Made by a program: the position numbers and the translations under genes. A stretch of DNA of 64,000 nt. Source: Xanthomonas vesicatoria ATCC 35937 (GTDB lineage Bacteria > Pseudomonadota > Gammaproteobacteria > Xanthomonadales > Xanthomonadaceae). Positions 17,740 to 26,406 of this stretch are shown here, piece by piece (within the stretch, counting starts at the first letter, position 1; every line of letters begins with the position of its first letter). The notes beneath the pieces were generated by a model. The model was not told the origin of the DNA and ran no database searches. It saw only the letters and a program-made list of their open reading frames with translations. Where the stretch lies: positions 434,001-498,000 of the forward strand of contig NZ_CP018725.1 in assembly GCF_001908725.1 (NCBI RefSeq). The letters are read 5' to 3'.

Positions 17740-19048
17740 ATGAAGATTAATCACAGTTCGAAAACATATTTAAACTCACGCGAAGAAGATTTTAATAATA
17801 AGAAGGATAATTTTGCAGCATCGGAGCTCGTGAAGCCATCGCTCGATTTACAAGATTTGAAAAAAGCGCCTAGAAAAATAAAAGAGAATATAGCTACTTT
17901 TCACACTTCATCGTTAAAGCGAGTCCATCAAAATAAATTATTAGTTCAAAATTTGGCGCAGCTGCAAAGAGGAATGGCCAACATCAAGAATAGAGTCGAA
18001 CTTGAAGAGCTCATTGATAAATCTTCAGTCAAGCAATTGCTACTAAAAAGAAATTCTGATGCTGCTGAAGAGTATGGGAAAGGAAAGCCTTTAATGATTC
18101 GATCCTTACGATTCTCAAGTCCAGGAGAGGTGCATGGTAAAATTGGCGCGGAAGGAAAGACACCAGTCAAAAGAGAGGTTGATACGATTTGCAATAAATC
18201 CACGCTACATGACATTGTCATGACGCCTGCTTCCCTTATAAAAAAGGAAGTTCGGATGAATCTGATATCTGAAGTCCCCAGGCCAAAGAACAAACAAAAA
18301 TACAGAGGCCTCCCATCAGTCGTATATGGCCAAGGCAGCCTCGTTAACGAATCAGACTATCTTTCGTCTCGAAATGGGTTTGGTGACGTGCATTCTTTCA
18401 AGTCGAATAACGCTTTCAATCCCGACTATGAAAAAACAAGCAGATCGCTCAGCCACGCAGAAAAATTGGGATTGATTGAAAGTAATCTCACTCCCTTTAT
18501 AAAGCATGATCCAGATAGGATTTTCCCCGCTTTTGCTCACTCAATTGAAGAATTGACTGAACACCAGATGATGTTGCAATCAAGAAAACCTGCTAGTACT
18601 TTGCGGCATAACGAATATTGTACTAAGTTTGAACTAAGCTATAGCCGTCGGCGAATCTCGCTCCTTGGCGGTCGCTACCCTGATTGAATTTAATTTGGAG
18701 ATGTTGTCAATAGCGCAAGAAATCGAGGATGACGGACACAGGAGTCAAATGGTCGCAGATTTTATCGAGCGCCAGCTATCATGGCTTGGACCACAAGCCG
18801 CACTAGACAGGAAATCAACGCTTGAAAGGGTTTCATCAGTGACCGTCCAAGAAAGGAGATTTATTGCTGATGAGATTTGCCGATCATTGCGTCGAGGCGT
18901 TTCGCTTTGCACTTATAATAGAGATGAAACAGGAAGTCATATCCGCGAAATGAGTTTGTTGAATTTTAGTGCTGAAGAAATTATGGAAGGAATAAAAATC
19001 TTCAATTCCTCCAAAATTTTACACGACACAAATGCAGGAGAAGAGTAG
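17740..19048 (+). pseudogene. avrBs1: Avirulence effector AvrBs1, frameshifted
   Basis: The frame from ATG 17740 gives about 300 residues matching AvrBs1 (for example VRMNLISEVPRPKNKQKYRG and GFGDVHSFKSNNAFNPDYEK), then goes out of frame near 18636-18641. The rest, VATLIEFNLEMLSIAQEI to FNSSKILHDTNAGEE, continues one frame over to the stop at 19048. Comparing with the AvrBs1 sequence I remember (ELWDAKAIEVGES), about 11 bases are missing between EL and AI. AvrBs1 is recognised by pepper Bs1, and the lost C-terminal third should abolish normal function. The gene is strongly AT-rich, a sign of horizontal origin, and directly follows xopH as in other strains. Confidence 0.88.
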
Positions 19049-19093
19049 CGCCTAAGGGGAATCCCCCCGCTTTTAGCGGCTCCAGAAGTGGAG

Positions 19094-19930
19094 TTATGCA
19101 GCCATCGCCAGCTTCATCGCTGGCGTGATGCCGCCTAGCGCCATGTTTGGGCGCTCATGATTGTAAGTCCATAGCCAGCGCGTGGCCTGGTCCTGCACCT
19201 GCTCGATGGTGTCGAACAGGGTGCGGGCCAGCCAGGCGTAGCGCACCGTGCGGTTGTAACGTTCAACGTAGGCGTTCTGTTGTGGCTTGCCCGGCTGGAT
19301 GTGCTCGGTGCCGATGCCGTTGCGTTGCGCCCACGCCAGCAGTGCTCCGCTGATGTATTCGGGCCCGTTATCGCAGCGAATGATGCGTGGCTTGCCGCGC
19401 CACTGGATGATCTGCTCCAACGATCGGATCACCCGGGCAGATGGCAGCGACAGGTCAACCTCGATTGCCAGCCCCTCGCGATTGAAGTCATCCAGGACGT
19501 TGAACAACCGGAAGCTGCGACCATCGGCCAACTGGTCATGCATGAAGTCCATCGACCAACCGCGTTGATCGATTCCGGTACCGCCAGCGGTTCGGGCTTC
19601 TCGCGCACAAGTCGCTTCTTCGGTTTGATCCGCAGGTTCAACTCCAACTCCCGGTAGATCCGGTACACCCGTTTGTGGTTCCAGCCAAAGCCCTTCACGT
19701 TGCGCAGGTACAGGAAGCAAAGGCCGAAGCCCCAGTCGCGATACGTCGTCGTCAATCGCACCAGCCAGTCCGCGATCCGGCCGTTCTCGTCCGATGCCTT
19801 GGCCTGGTACCGATAGCAGGTCTCACTCACCTGGAAGGTCTGGCAGGCGTACTGGATGTTCGCGCGTCCGACCTTGACCGCTGTTCGGGCCATCTCCCGA
19901 CGTTGAGATGGCCTCACCATTTTTTTGCCA
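19094..19930 (-). pseudogene. IS3-family transposase OrfB, frameshifted
   Basis: The N-terminal half (MVRPSQRREMARTAVKVG to [11 protein letters not shown]) is in one frame. Near 19572 a single missing base moves the remainder ([18 protein letters not shown], then [20 protein letters not shown] and [15 protein letters not shown]) into the next frame, ending at 19094. The DDE residues are all present in the second frame ([22 protein letters not shown]), so one base restored would make it functional. Confidence 0.8.
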
Positions 19931-20216
19931 TCGCCTCCTTCAGCAGGTCGGCACTGAGCTGGGCGTCGGCGTACATCTTCTTCAGGCGCCGGTTCTCGTC
20001 CTGCACCTCCTTGAGCTGGGACATCAGCGACGCATCCATGCCGCCAAACTTGCTGCGCCACTTATAGAACGTTGCCGAGCTAATGCCGTGCTCGCGGCAC
20101 AACTGCGGCACCGGCGTGCCAGCCTCGGCCTGCTTGAGTACGGCGATGATCTGGCTGTCGGTGAAACGGGATGTCTTCATGGAACCTCCTCGGAAAAGGG
20201 TACGAGAAAATTCCAC
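19914..20216 (-). CDS. IS3-family transposase OrfA
   Basis: 100 residues. A helix-turn-helix (FTDSQIIAVLKQAEAGTPV...CREHGISSATFYKWRSKFGG) is followed by a coiled coil. The gene ends on the slippery run GCAAAAAAATGGTGA. A -1 slip on the seven A residues at about 19916-19925 puts ribosomes into the OrfB frame (KKMVRPSQRR), the usual programmed frameshift that makes the full transposase. Start at ATG 20180 or an upstream codon. The conserved part begins MKTSRFTDSQ. Confidence 0.88.
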   Translation of the reverse strand: MEFSRTLFRGGSMKTSRFTDSQIIAVLKQAEAGTPVPQLCREHGISSATFYKWRSKFGGMDASLMSQLKEVQDENRRLKKMYADAQLSADLLKEAMAKKW

Positions 20217-20404
20217 TTCTGGCGTCAGATTACCAGCGTCAGGTCACTCGGACACTCGCCGCAAGACAGTTGCAGCGTGCCGAACCTCGAAAGGGACGAG
20301 GTAGTGGATGAGCCGATGGAAGCGCCATTATATCTGGCAACTTCATGTTTTCAGAAAAGAAATCGGATTCTGTGAGTCATTTTTACACGTATGTCGGCTA
20401 AACC

Positions 20405-20445
20405 CCAATCCCTGCCGACCCTCAAATTCCTGTACAAAACAGCCA
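20405..20445. repeat. Degenerate IS end sequences
   Basis: AATCCCTGCCGACCCTC (20408-20423) followed by TGTACAAAACAGCCAAGTG. Both blocks match, in opposite orientations, the terminal repeats of the 91-bp element at 23668-23758 (GAGGGTCGG.AGGGATT.GTGTAAAA and AACAGCCAAAAGTG). I read this as a decayed relic of the same mobile-element family. Confidence 0.4.
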
Positions 20446-20456
20446 AGTGTCACTCT

Positions 20457-20496
20457 GTGACAGCGCATGGCGTTAGCGCACGCCATGCGCTGTCAC
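20457..20496. terminator. 17-bp perfect hairpin
   Basis: GTGACAGCGCATGGCGT pairs perfectly with ACGCCATGCGCTGTCAC around a six-base loop. It lies 32 bases beyond the stop of the reverse-strand metalloprotease gene. There is no T-tract, so it may act as a processing or stabilising element rather than a classic terminator. Confidence 0.6.
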
Positions 20497-20527
20497 GGCT
20501 CCGCTAGTAGCTGTACTTATGGGTGAC

Positions 20528-21820
20528 TCATCGCTTGGTCGGCCTAAAGTTGGCCGCGATGGGCATGGTGATATTTAATGCTCTGGTCTGGTCGGCTTCG
20601 TTTACATCCCCGCACGGGTTGCCATTGCATAACGTGATACGTGGATTGGCGAAGTAGGGAACCCTCTGCTGATCGTCGGCGGTATACGCCATGATGGTAT
20701 TGAAACTGCCCTCATCCAATGTTTGCCGCCATCCGTAAGCATAAGTGAACGCGCCAGGACCGGAATCGGCTTTGTCGTGAGCCAGACCAAGGTTATGGCC
20801 GATTTCATGAGCGAAGGTAATGTCTTCGCAGTAATTTCCGGCTTCTTCGTCGGTACCATCACTGACTGCGGCGTACCCCGTTCCCTGCATATTGACATTG
20901 TACGATTGAAGCCCATAACCGTTCAGCCACGCCACGCCACAAGCGCCTTGATTTGCGCGGTAAGGGCGTAGCAAGGCGACAAGATCGGCACCCTGGGTGT
21001 CGCGCGTGCTGTGCAGTGTCGCTAATGAAGAGGTGCCTGAAGCTTCGGTCAGGTCCTTAAGTGCAGCATCATCTGTAGTGGAGTCGGTGTAATTAACCTG
21101 CTGCGTACCGATCAGGCGCAGGCGTCCATTCACTTGGCTATCCGAGTAGGCACGGTTGGTAACGGCAACCAGATAGTTGATGCGGGTATTAACGGCATCT
21201 ACCGATCCTAGCTCGCGGACCAAGCCAGGGGTATAACCTACGAGCACGTCGACCACCGCCGGGGTTGTTGCGCTGGCCGCCTGCCTCACTAGTGCAAGGT
21301 TATGTTGTAAATCTTGCTCGCTTAACGGTGGCTTCGGCGGAATCAGGTAGTCGGGTGCCATGACACTATCATTGCTCTTGAGGCGGTCAAGAGCAATGTT
21401 TTTTGGTAGACGTTCTGCAATATACAGCTTGCCGGCCTGGGTAACGATACGAACCGATGTGTTATCGCCGACCGGAATTGATCCGAATACTGCATTGCGG
21501 CCGAAGGTGATCACTACACTTTGCTTTCGTTCGGGGATGCTGCCGACAAAGGTCCAATGATCATTGTCCTGGGAGTTCTGCGAAATAGTTCTTGCATAGA
21601 TGCGTCGACCGTCTGGCAGCGGTAACCAAAGTCCACCGGCAGCCGCATTATCATAGGCTTGCGATTCGATGATTCTGATCGGGGTTAGCCTTTCCGTTGA
21701 AGTGATCCTACTCTTCTGTTCACTTGAAAATGAGAGCCATTGGTCAGCTGCAAATACCATGGAGGTGCTAGCGCAGCTCAGCCCCAGAAAGATCGTCGCC
21801 GCTAGAAAATTTATTTTCAT
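20528..21820 (-). CDS. Secreted reprolysin-like zinc metalloprotease
   Basis: 430 residues. A cleavable signal peptide ends about residue 24 (CASTSMVFA|AD). The catalytic motif HEIGHNLGLAHD (about residue 340) with the downstream Met-turn TIMAYT places it in the metzincin/M12B-like group. The first 190 residues look like a propeptide. The protein should be exported by Sec and then possibly released by type II secretion, acting on host or environmental proteins. It is monocistronic and followed by a long hairpin. Start at ATG 21820. Upstream is an AT-rich region of about 120 bases. Confidence 0.88.
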   Translation of the reverse strand: MKINFLAATIFLGLSCASTSMVFAADQWLSFSSEQKSRITSTERLTPIRIIESQAYDNAAAGGLWLPLPDGRRIYARTISQNSQDNDHWTFVGSIPERKQSVVITFGRNAVFGSIPVGDNTSVRIVTQAGKLYIAERLPKNIALDRLKSNDSVMAPDYLIPPKPPLSEQDLQHNLALVRQAASATTPAVVDVLVGYTPGLVRELGSVDAVNTRINYLVAVTNRAYSDSQVNGRLRLIGTQQVNYTDSTTDDAALKDLTEASGTSSLATLHSTRDTQGADLVALLRPYRANQGACGVAWLNGYGLQSYNVNMQGTGYAAVSDGTDEEAGNYCEDITFAHEIGHNLGLAHDKADSGPGAFTYAYGWRQTLDEGSFNTIMAYTADDQQRVPYFANPRITLCNGNPCGDVNEADQTRALNITMPIAANFRPTKR

Positions 21821-21946
21821 AAATACCTATTTTAGTTTGGGTAATTAATTAAACGGTGTGAAAAAAAATGCGTCGTTACGTAGTAATATTAATCGCACAC
21901 ACGATGGCACTGACTGACGGCCAGGCGGCTGGCGCCATCGTCCGGA

Positions 21947-23269
21947 TCAACGCGCCTCGAATGCCCCCAGGTCCGGTGCACGTCCGTTGAAGGCCTCACC
22001 GGTATCGGCGCCGGCGTCGATCAACGCGCTGCCCGGTGCCAGGATGGCGAAGGTGATGATGGGTAGGTCGCCGTTGGCCTGGCGCGGACGCATGAGCTGG
22101 CGCTCGTCCAGGCTGACGAAATCTCCTGCACTGACGACAAGGGGAAGATTGAACGAATTGCGGCCGATATCGTTCTCGCTCGCAGACCCCAGGTTGATCA
22201 TTTCGATGCGCGTTCCGAATCCCAGGTTATTGGCCAGATAGTGGTCGTATCCAGGCACGTCGGTGAGGTTGTCGCTCAAGGTGGATTGCATGTCGTAGTT
22301 GGCGCGGCCGTTCTTGATCGATGTGTTGCTGATCCACTCCTGCCCACCGATGTGGTGATTGGCGTAAAGGCCGTTGGATCGATTGCCCACTGCCAGATTG
22401 AACCGCACGATATGGCGCGGCACCGGCTTGGGATAATCGCTTCCGTTTCGCCCGTAGCCGCCTGCCTTGAAGCCTGCGCCATTGCCCAGCGGGGTGAATG
22501 CGCTGTCGTACCCGTTGTAGAACGACCAGTTGCGTTGCAGGGTGACTGCGGCAGCGGCATTGATCAGGTCGAAGCCATCGTCGCTGTTGAACCATGCGCG
22601 GCTGCCTTCGATGAGGTTTCCGGTGCTTCCGGCAAGCGTCGGGTGCACGCCGAAACCGTCGACATTTCCATCGGAGAAGGCATTTAGTCCACGGTTGTTA
22701 TAGGCATCGACGTTGTCTACCCGGTTGTCGCTGCCCGAAACCAGGTACCAGCCGATCGCCTGGCCGTCGTGGATCGCCAGATTCTCGAACAGGTTGCCGT
22801 TGCCGCGGTCAACGCGGAATGCTTCGGACTGGGTCAGGCGGTCTGCAATGGTGATCCGCACACCCACCACCTCGAATCCGCGAAAGACGCAGTTGTTGCT
22901 GGCCACCCGGAATGCGGCCACGCGCAGGCCGGTGGGCGTCACCGCAGAGAAGTCGAACACCGGCCGCTCGTTGGCGACGTTGACATAGGCGATGCCGGGC
23001 TTGGTGATCTCGTTGACCACGGCGTAGGGCTGCCGCACCACGCTGATGTTGGCGTTGGTCAGGCGATAGGTGCCGCCGCGCAGGTAAACGGTATCGCCAC
23101 TGGACGCGGCGGCCTGCGCAGCCATCACGCTGGCAAAGGGGGCGGCGCGGGTGCCGGGATTGCCGTCGTTGCCGGTGGGTGCGACGTACCAGTCGGCGGA
23201 CACGGCCGTGCACGGCGGCACGCAGGCGGCAATGGCGATCGCCACGATGGTGCAAAGAGAGAGGTTCAT
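21947..23269 (-). CDS. Secreted right-handed beta-helix protein (pectate-lyase-like)
   Basis: 440 residues from ATG 23269 (AGGGAC upstream). A signal peptide (MNLSLCTIVAIAIAACV...) is followed by DWYVAPTGNDGNPGTRAAPF, the start of DUF1565/PL9-type parallel beta-helix proteins. Repeating coils follow, such as RGFEVVGVRI, RVDNVDAYNN and GNLIEGSRAWFNSDDGFDL. DDGFD lies where pectate lyases of family 9 bind calcium, so polysaccharide lyase activity on pectin is plausible but not proven. Longer in-frame starts lack a signal peptide and were rejected. Confidence 0.75.
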   Translation of the reverse strand: MNLSLCTIVAIAIAACVPPCTAVSADWYVAPTGNDGNPGTRAAPFASVMAAQAAASSGDTVYLRGGTYRLTNANISVVRQPYAVVNEITKPGIAYVNVANERPVFDFSAVTPTGLRVAAFRVASNNCVFRGFEVVGVRITIADRLTQSEAFRVDRGNGNLFENLAIHDGQAIGWYLVSGSDNRVDNVDAYNNRGLNAFSDGNVDGFGVHPTLAGSTGNLIEGSRAWFNSDDGFDLINAAAAVTLQRNWSFYNGYDSAFTPLGNGAGFKAGGYGRNGSDYPKPVPRHIVRFNLAVGNRSNGLYANHHIGGQEWISNTSIKNGRANYDMQSTLSDNLTDVPGYDHYLANNLGFGTRIEMINLGSASENDIGRNSFNLPLVVSAGDFVSLDERQLMRPRQANGDLPIITFAILAPGSALIDAGADTGEAFNGRAPDLGAFEAR

Positions 23270-23506
23270 CGGATGTCCCTGGTGTACTGCATGAAAGTGG
23301 CTGCTTGCCGCCCTTGACCCGGCGTGGCGCAAGCCGCGACTCGCGCAGCCTGCGGGAACCGGTTTGCGCTCGCTAGTGGTCGTGCTCGGTTCTGCTACGG
23401 CGGTTGACGTTTCGATGTGCCGCAACGCAGAAGTGTCCAAATGGGACATAGGTATCTGAATCAATGCGGGCGCTGCCGCTGCGCGCACTGCGGCGCGATG
23501 TTCCAC

Positions 23507-23667
23507 GGCCGCCCTGTGTCCGGCATCGCATCGCCGCGCGCCATGCGATAGATAACTACAGTGGACCGTCGTACTTCCTCACCCTGTCGGGCATCGGTAC
23601 TGCCGGCTTGCTGTTGCCGAAAACTCGCCTGATCGCCGCCAAACAGTTGCTCACGCCCAACGATGTC
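23507..23667. other. Unassigned DNA left of mini-element
   Basis: About 160 bases with no gene. A short forward frame (LTLSGIGTAGLLLP) is open but has no start signal. Confidence 0.35.
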
Positions 23668-23758
23668 GAGGGTCGGCAGGGATTCGTGTAAAAGCCCTTT
23701 GCTGACAGAGGGTTAGCTCACTTTTGGCTGTTTTTTACACAAATCCCTACCGACCCTC
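23668..23758. mobile_element. 91-bp MITE-like element with 26-bp inverted repeats
   Basis: The left end GAGGGTCGGCAGGGATTCGT continues GTAAAA. The right end is its near-perfect inverse (TTTTACACAAATCCCTACCG then ACCCTC), with two mismatches over 26 bp. The 39-bp interior contains AACAGCCAAAAGTG in reverse. The ends look like those of IS256-type elements with the transposase deleted. No 8-bp target duplication is visible. It terminates the OLD-nuclease fragment. Confidence 0.6.
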
Positions 23759-23958
23759 TCTTTCGGTCGGTGGAGATCTTCGGAGTCCAGACGGGGGTAG
23801 GGATCGTCGTGACCGGCGAGCAGGGCGCGCAGAGCGTCCACCACAGCGGTCTTGCCCGCGTTGTTGGCCCCTACAAGGACGTTCAAGCCACTCTGGAAGT
23901 GCAATTCGGCCTTTTTGAGCTTCCTGAAATTGACAATTTCGAGTTGTGCCAGATACAC
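23713..23958 (-). pseudogene. OLD-family ATP-dependent nuclease, N-terminal fragment
   Basis: 81 codons. The start MYLAQLEIVNFRKLKKAEL and GLNVLVGANNAGKTAVVDAL are the N-terminal strand and Walker A motif (GANNAGKT) of OLD/RecF-like ABC-ATPase nucleases. After about residue 68 (EDLHRPKER) the frame runs into the 91-bp mini-element and stops. The rest of the ATPase and the Toprim nuclease domain are gone. OLD nucleases are antiphage or plasmid-borne, in keeping with this accessory region. Confidence 0.75.
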
Positions 23959-24077
23959 AGATTTCCCCTTGCCCCTGTCGTATATGAAGGCTTCCCTTGA
24001 TACAAAGGTACCGTGCTTATCTGGTATAGATGGCTGCTTCTAACCGATATGCACCGAAATCGAGAATTCAGGACCGA

Positions 24078-25163
24078 TCAGCCCTCCAGAAGACGAGCAG
24101 CGGGATTCGCTGTTGCGCCTCCCGTCTGGAAATAGCCCACAACACTCGACACCGACCTATGCTCGGTCAACTGCATGATCGCCGGCAGCGACACCCCCTG
24201 GCGACTGGCCTCGGTCACGAATCCCGACCGCAGGCTATGCCCGCCAAAATCTCCCTCCAACCCGGCCAAACGCGCCCGCCGTTGCACGATCTCGCCCACG
24301 GCCGCCGGGGACAGGGCAGGGCCAACCCGTTGTTTCCATAGCCGCCGGAAGATGGCCCCCTCGGTTATGCCTGAGGCCTCCAACCAGTCCTGCAGTGCTA
24401 ACGCCGCCCGATCGAGCACCGGTTTGTCCGGCGTCGAGGTGGCCGTGACACCCGCCTGCTGGGTCTTACTGTGCTCCAACCGATAGATATAGCCTTGGAC
24501 GCCAATTCGACGCAGATCGCGCAGGTTGGCCGCGGCGATCTCGCTGCGCCGGCGGCCGCCACTGGCAAACCCGAAGCAGAGCAGGGCACGGTCACGAACG
24601 CCTTCCAGGCCGTCGTCACAGGTGGCCAGCATGGCTTCAAGCTCGGGCAGGGTGATGGCGGTCTTCTTGCGTGGGCGCTCGCCGCGTTTGACCGCGGCCC
24701 GCGCGGCGCGGCTGAGCACGGCCCGAATGACCGGCTGCTCGCAGGGATTGGCGACTTGTTTGAGTCGGTGCGCAGTGGACAGTACTGCCACGCGGTGTCT
24801 CACGGTCGCCAATGTCCAAGGGCCCAGCTTGGCCTTCAGGCCAGCTGCCACCAAGGCCAGATCCACGGCCGCCGGCAGCTCCCAGGCCAGCTCGCCTTCG
24901 ACCGAGCGGCGTTGCACATGATCGACCACGAACTGCAGCACGGTGGCCTCGGGCACGGGCAATGCCAGCTCGATACCGTAGCGTGTTGCATGCCAGCCGG
25001 CCCAGTAGCGCAGGGCACTGGTGTAGCTGCGGGTGGTGTTCTCGGCCGCTGCTTCGGCCAGCAGCTCGCGCACCGCGTCCGCCGCCTGTTGCGCCAGCTG
25101 TTCGGGCAGTACCAGCTGGTGGACGGTCTGGACGAGGGCGACACTAGTGGAATTAGCACTCAT
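24078..25163 (-). CDS. Tyrosine recombinase (phage/island-type integrase)
   Basis: 361 residues from ATG 25163. An N-terminal SAM-like DNA-binding domain (NTTRSYTSALRYWAGWHATR) is followed by a catalytic domain with all residues visible: Arg in GGRRRSEIA, Lys in HSKTQQ, HSLR (His-x-x-Arg), TEHRS (His) and the nucleophile Tyr in VVGYFQ. It cuts and joins DNA at a specific attachment site. It is divergent from the intact kfrA-like gene across a 104-base region containing a palindrome, an arrangement that looks like a conserved mobile module. Confidence 0.9.
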   Translation of the reverse strand: MSANSTSVALVQTVHQLVLPEQLAQQAADAVRELLAEAAAENTTRSYTSALRYWAGWHATRYGIELALPVPEATVLQFVVDHVQRRSVEGELAWELPAAVDLALVAAGLKAKLGPWTLATVRHRVAVLSTAHRLKQVANPCEQPVIRAVLSRAARAAVKRGERPRKKTAITLPELEAMLATCDDGLEGVRDRALLCFGFASGGRRRSEIAAANLRDLRRIGVQGYIYRLEHSKTQQAGVTATSTPDKPVLDRAALALQDWLEASGITEGAIFRRLWKQRVGPALSPAAVGEIVQRRARLAGLEGDFGGHSLRSGFVTEASRQGVSLPAIMQLTEHRSVSSVVGYFQTGGATANPAARLLEG

Positions 25164-25199
25164 AGTATGTAATGTGCGCCACGAATAAGTAGGCGTAGC

Positions 25200-25222
25200 C
25201 ACGATAATCATCACTTATCGTG
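25200..25222. promoter_or_regulatory. Palindrome between integrase and kfrA-like genes
   Basis: CACGATAA, seven bases, TTATCGTG: a perfect 8+8 inverted repeat in the divergent promoter region. KfrA-type proteins repress their own promoter, so this is a candidate operator controlling both genes. Confidence 0.5.
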
Positions 25223-25267
25223 AGTACGTCAAATGCGGGGCAGGGCGCCAATTCGGGAGGTACTTCG

Positions 25268-26260
25268 ATGGCCAGAGGCATCACAGAATCAGATGTTCAC
25301 GCCGCCGCTGATGCGCTTGTCGCGCTGGGCGAACGTCCGACCGTGGAACGCATCCGTGCTCATCTTGGCACTGGCTCGCCAAACACCGTGGTTCGCTGGC
25401 TGGAAACCTGGTGGGGAAGATTGGGTGAGCGGCTGACCGCGCAACAGGCAAAACTTGAGCTGCCGAACGCACCAGCAGAGCTGGCGACCTTGGCCTCACA
25501 GTGGTGGGAGCATGCGCTGGCCGCAGCACAGCGCCACGCTGACGCCAACCTGGCTCAACAGCGTGCCGACCTTGTCGCACTACAAGATGACTTGAGCAAT
25601 CGGGAGGCCGCTTGGCAAGCGCAGATTCAACAGTATTCCGTTGCTGCCAACCAAGCTCGGCAGTCGCTGGTTGTCGCCGAACAGCGGCTGGCCGATCTCC
25701 AGCGCTTGTGCGATCAACAGCTTACTCAGATTGCCGACCTGACCACGCAACGTGAGGACTTGCGTGACCGCTGCACCCAGATGGAACAAGAGCTTGGTGC
25801 GCTGCAGGGCCGCTACAGCGAGCGTGAGGCAGTGATCACCATCGAGCGCAATCGTCAGGCCGAACATGTGCGTGCAATTGAAGATAGGGCGCACGCAGAG
25901 ATCGATCGGGCACGGCAGGAAGCTCAGGCACTTCTAAAGCAACTTGCGAGCGCACAACGGGAGCGTCAGACATTTGAACAGCACGCTCGCCAGCAAGAAG
26001 ACAGTACCCGTCAGGCGTTAGCTGAGGCGCTACGAGAAGCTGCCGTCGAGCGAGCTCGAGCCGACACCCTGGCAGCAGAGTTACAACGCACCGTCTCAGC
26101 GAGGCCCAAGTCACGCCAGAAGTTGACCGCACCGGCGGCACGCAAGCCGCGCCGCGCGTTAGACAACAAACGCATGGTATGCTCAGGCCATGAATGCCTA
26201 CCACTGCTACGAGCCCGGCTTTCGAATACCGGCGTGATCGCAACGATCACGCCCCTGTAG
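25268..26260 (+). CDS. KfrA-like DNA-binding coiled-coil protein
   Basis: 330 residues from ATG 25268 with GGGAGG upstream. The N-terminal KfrA DNA-binding domain (ITESDVHAAADALVALGERP, then TVERIRAHLGTGSPNTVVRW) precedes about 200 residues of Gln/Ala/Arg-rich coiled coil and a basic tail (KPRRALDNKR). KfrA proteins bind their own promoter and help position plasmids. Here the gene pairs with a tyrosine recombinase in the chromosome. Its last codons and stop lie inside the tRNA-like sequence starting at 26251, an unusual overlap. A truncated relative is at 15325. Confidence 0.8.
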   Translation: MARGITESDVHAAADALVALGERPTVERIRAHLGTGSPNTVVRWLETWWGRLGERLTAQQAKLELPNAPAELATLASQWWEHALAAAQRHADANLAQQRADLVALQDDLSNREAAWQAQIQQYSVAANQARQSLVVAEQRLADLQRLCDQQLTQIADLTTQREDLRDRCTQMEQELGALQGRYSEREAVITIERNRQAEHVRAIEDRAHAEIDRARQEAQALLKQLASAQRERQTFEQHARQQEDSTRQALAEALREAAVERARADTLAAELQRTVSARPKSRQKLTAPAARKPRRALDNKRMVCSGHECLPLLRARLSNTGVIATITPL

Positions 26261-26340
26261 CTCAATTGGTAGAGCAGCGGATTTATATCCCGTCAGCGCC
26301 AGATAAGCGGCAAGTGCCGGTTCGAGCCCGGCCAGGGGCA
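26251..26340 (+). tRNA. tRNA-like gene, nominal anticodon UAU (Ile), probably degenerate
   Basis: Acceptor GCCCCTG pairs with CAGGGGC (26333-26339). The D-arm GCTC-AATTGGTA-GAGC and T-arm GCCGG-TTCGAGC-CCGGC are perfect. The anticodon stem GCGGA/CCCGT is weak (one G-U, one A-C mismatch) with loop TTTATAT, giving anticodon UAU. The variable region is 22 bases long, unlike a normal tRNA-Ile. The kfrA-like gene ends inside it. It may be a mobile-element tRNA or a pseudo-tRNA used as an attachment site. Confidence 0.5.
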
Positions 26341-26406
26341 TCATCTTTTCGCGTTGCCGAAGGTGATGCATTGAAACCTGGCTTGCTTCCGCCGAGCACC
26401 TAATTG

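Larger units (their letters stand above)
19081..20222 (-). mobile_element. IS3-family (IS407-like) insertion sequence, degenerate
   Basis: Terminal inverted repeats CCAGAAGTGGAGTT (from 19082) and its mate AATTCCACTTCTGG (ending 20222) bound orfA and orfB on the reverse strand. The 3-4-bp flanks (GGCT and CGTC) do not match, so there is no target duplication and the flanks have recombined since insertion, or the ends lie a few bases further out. OrfB has a frameshift, so this copy should be immobile alone. It lies 33 bases after avrBs1. Confidence 0.8.

Noticed and set aside
21987..23317. Forward frames opposite the beta-helix gene
   Set aside because: Shadows. The reverse strand shows a signal peptide and regular beta-helix coils.
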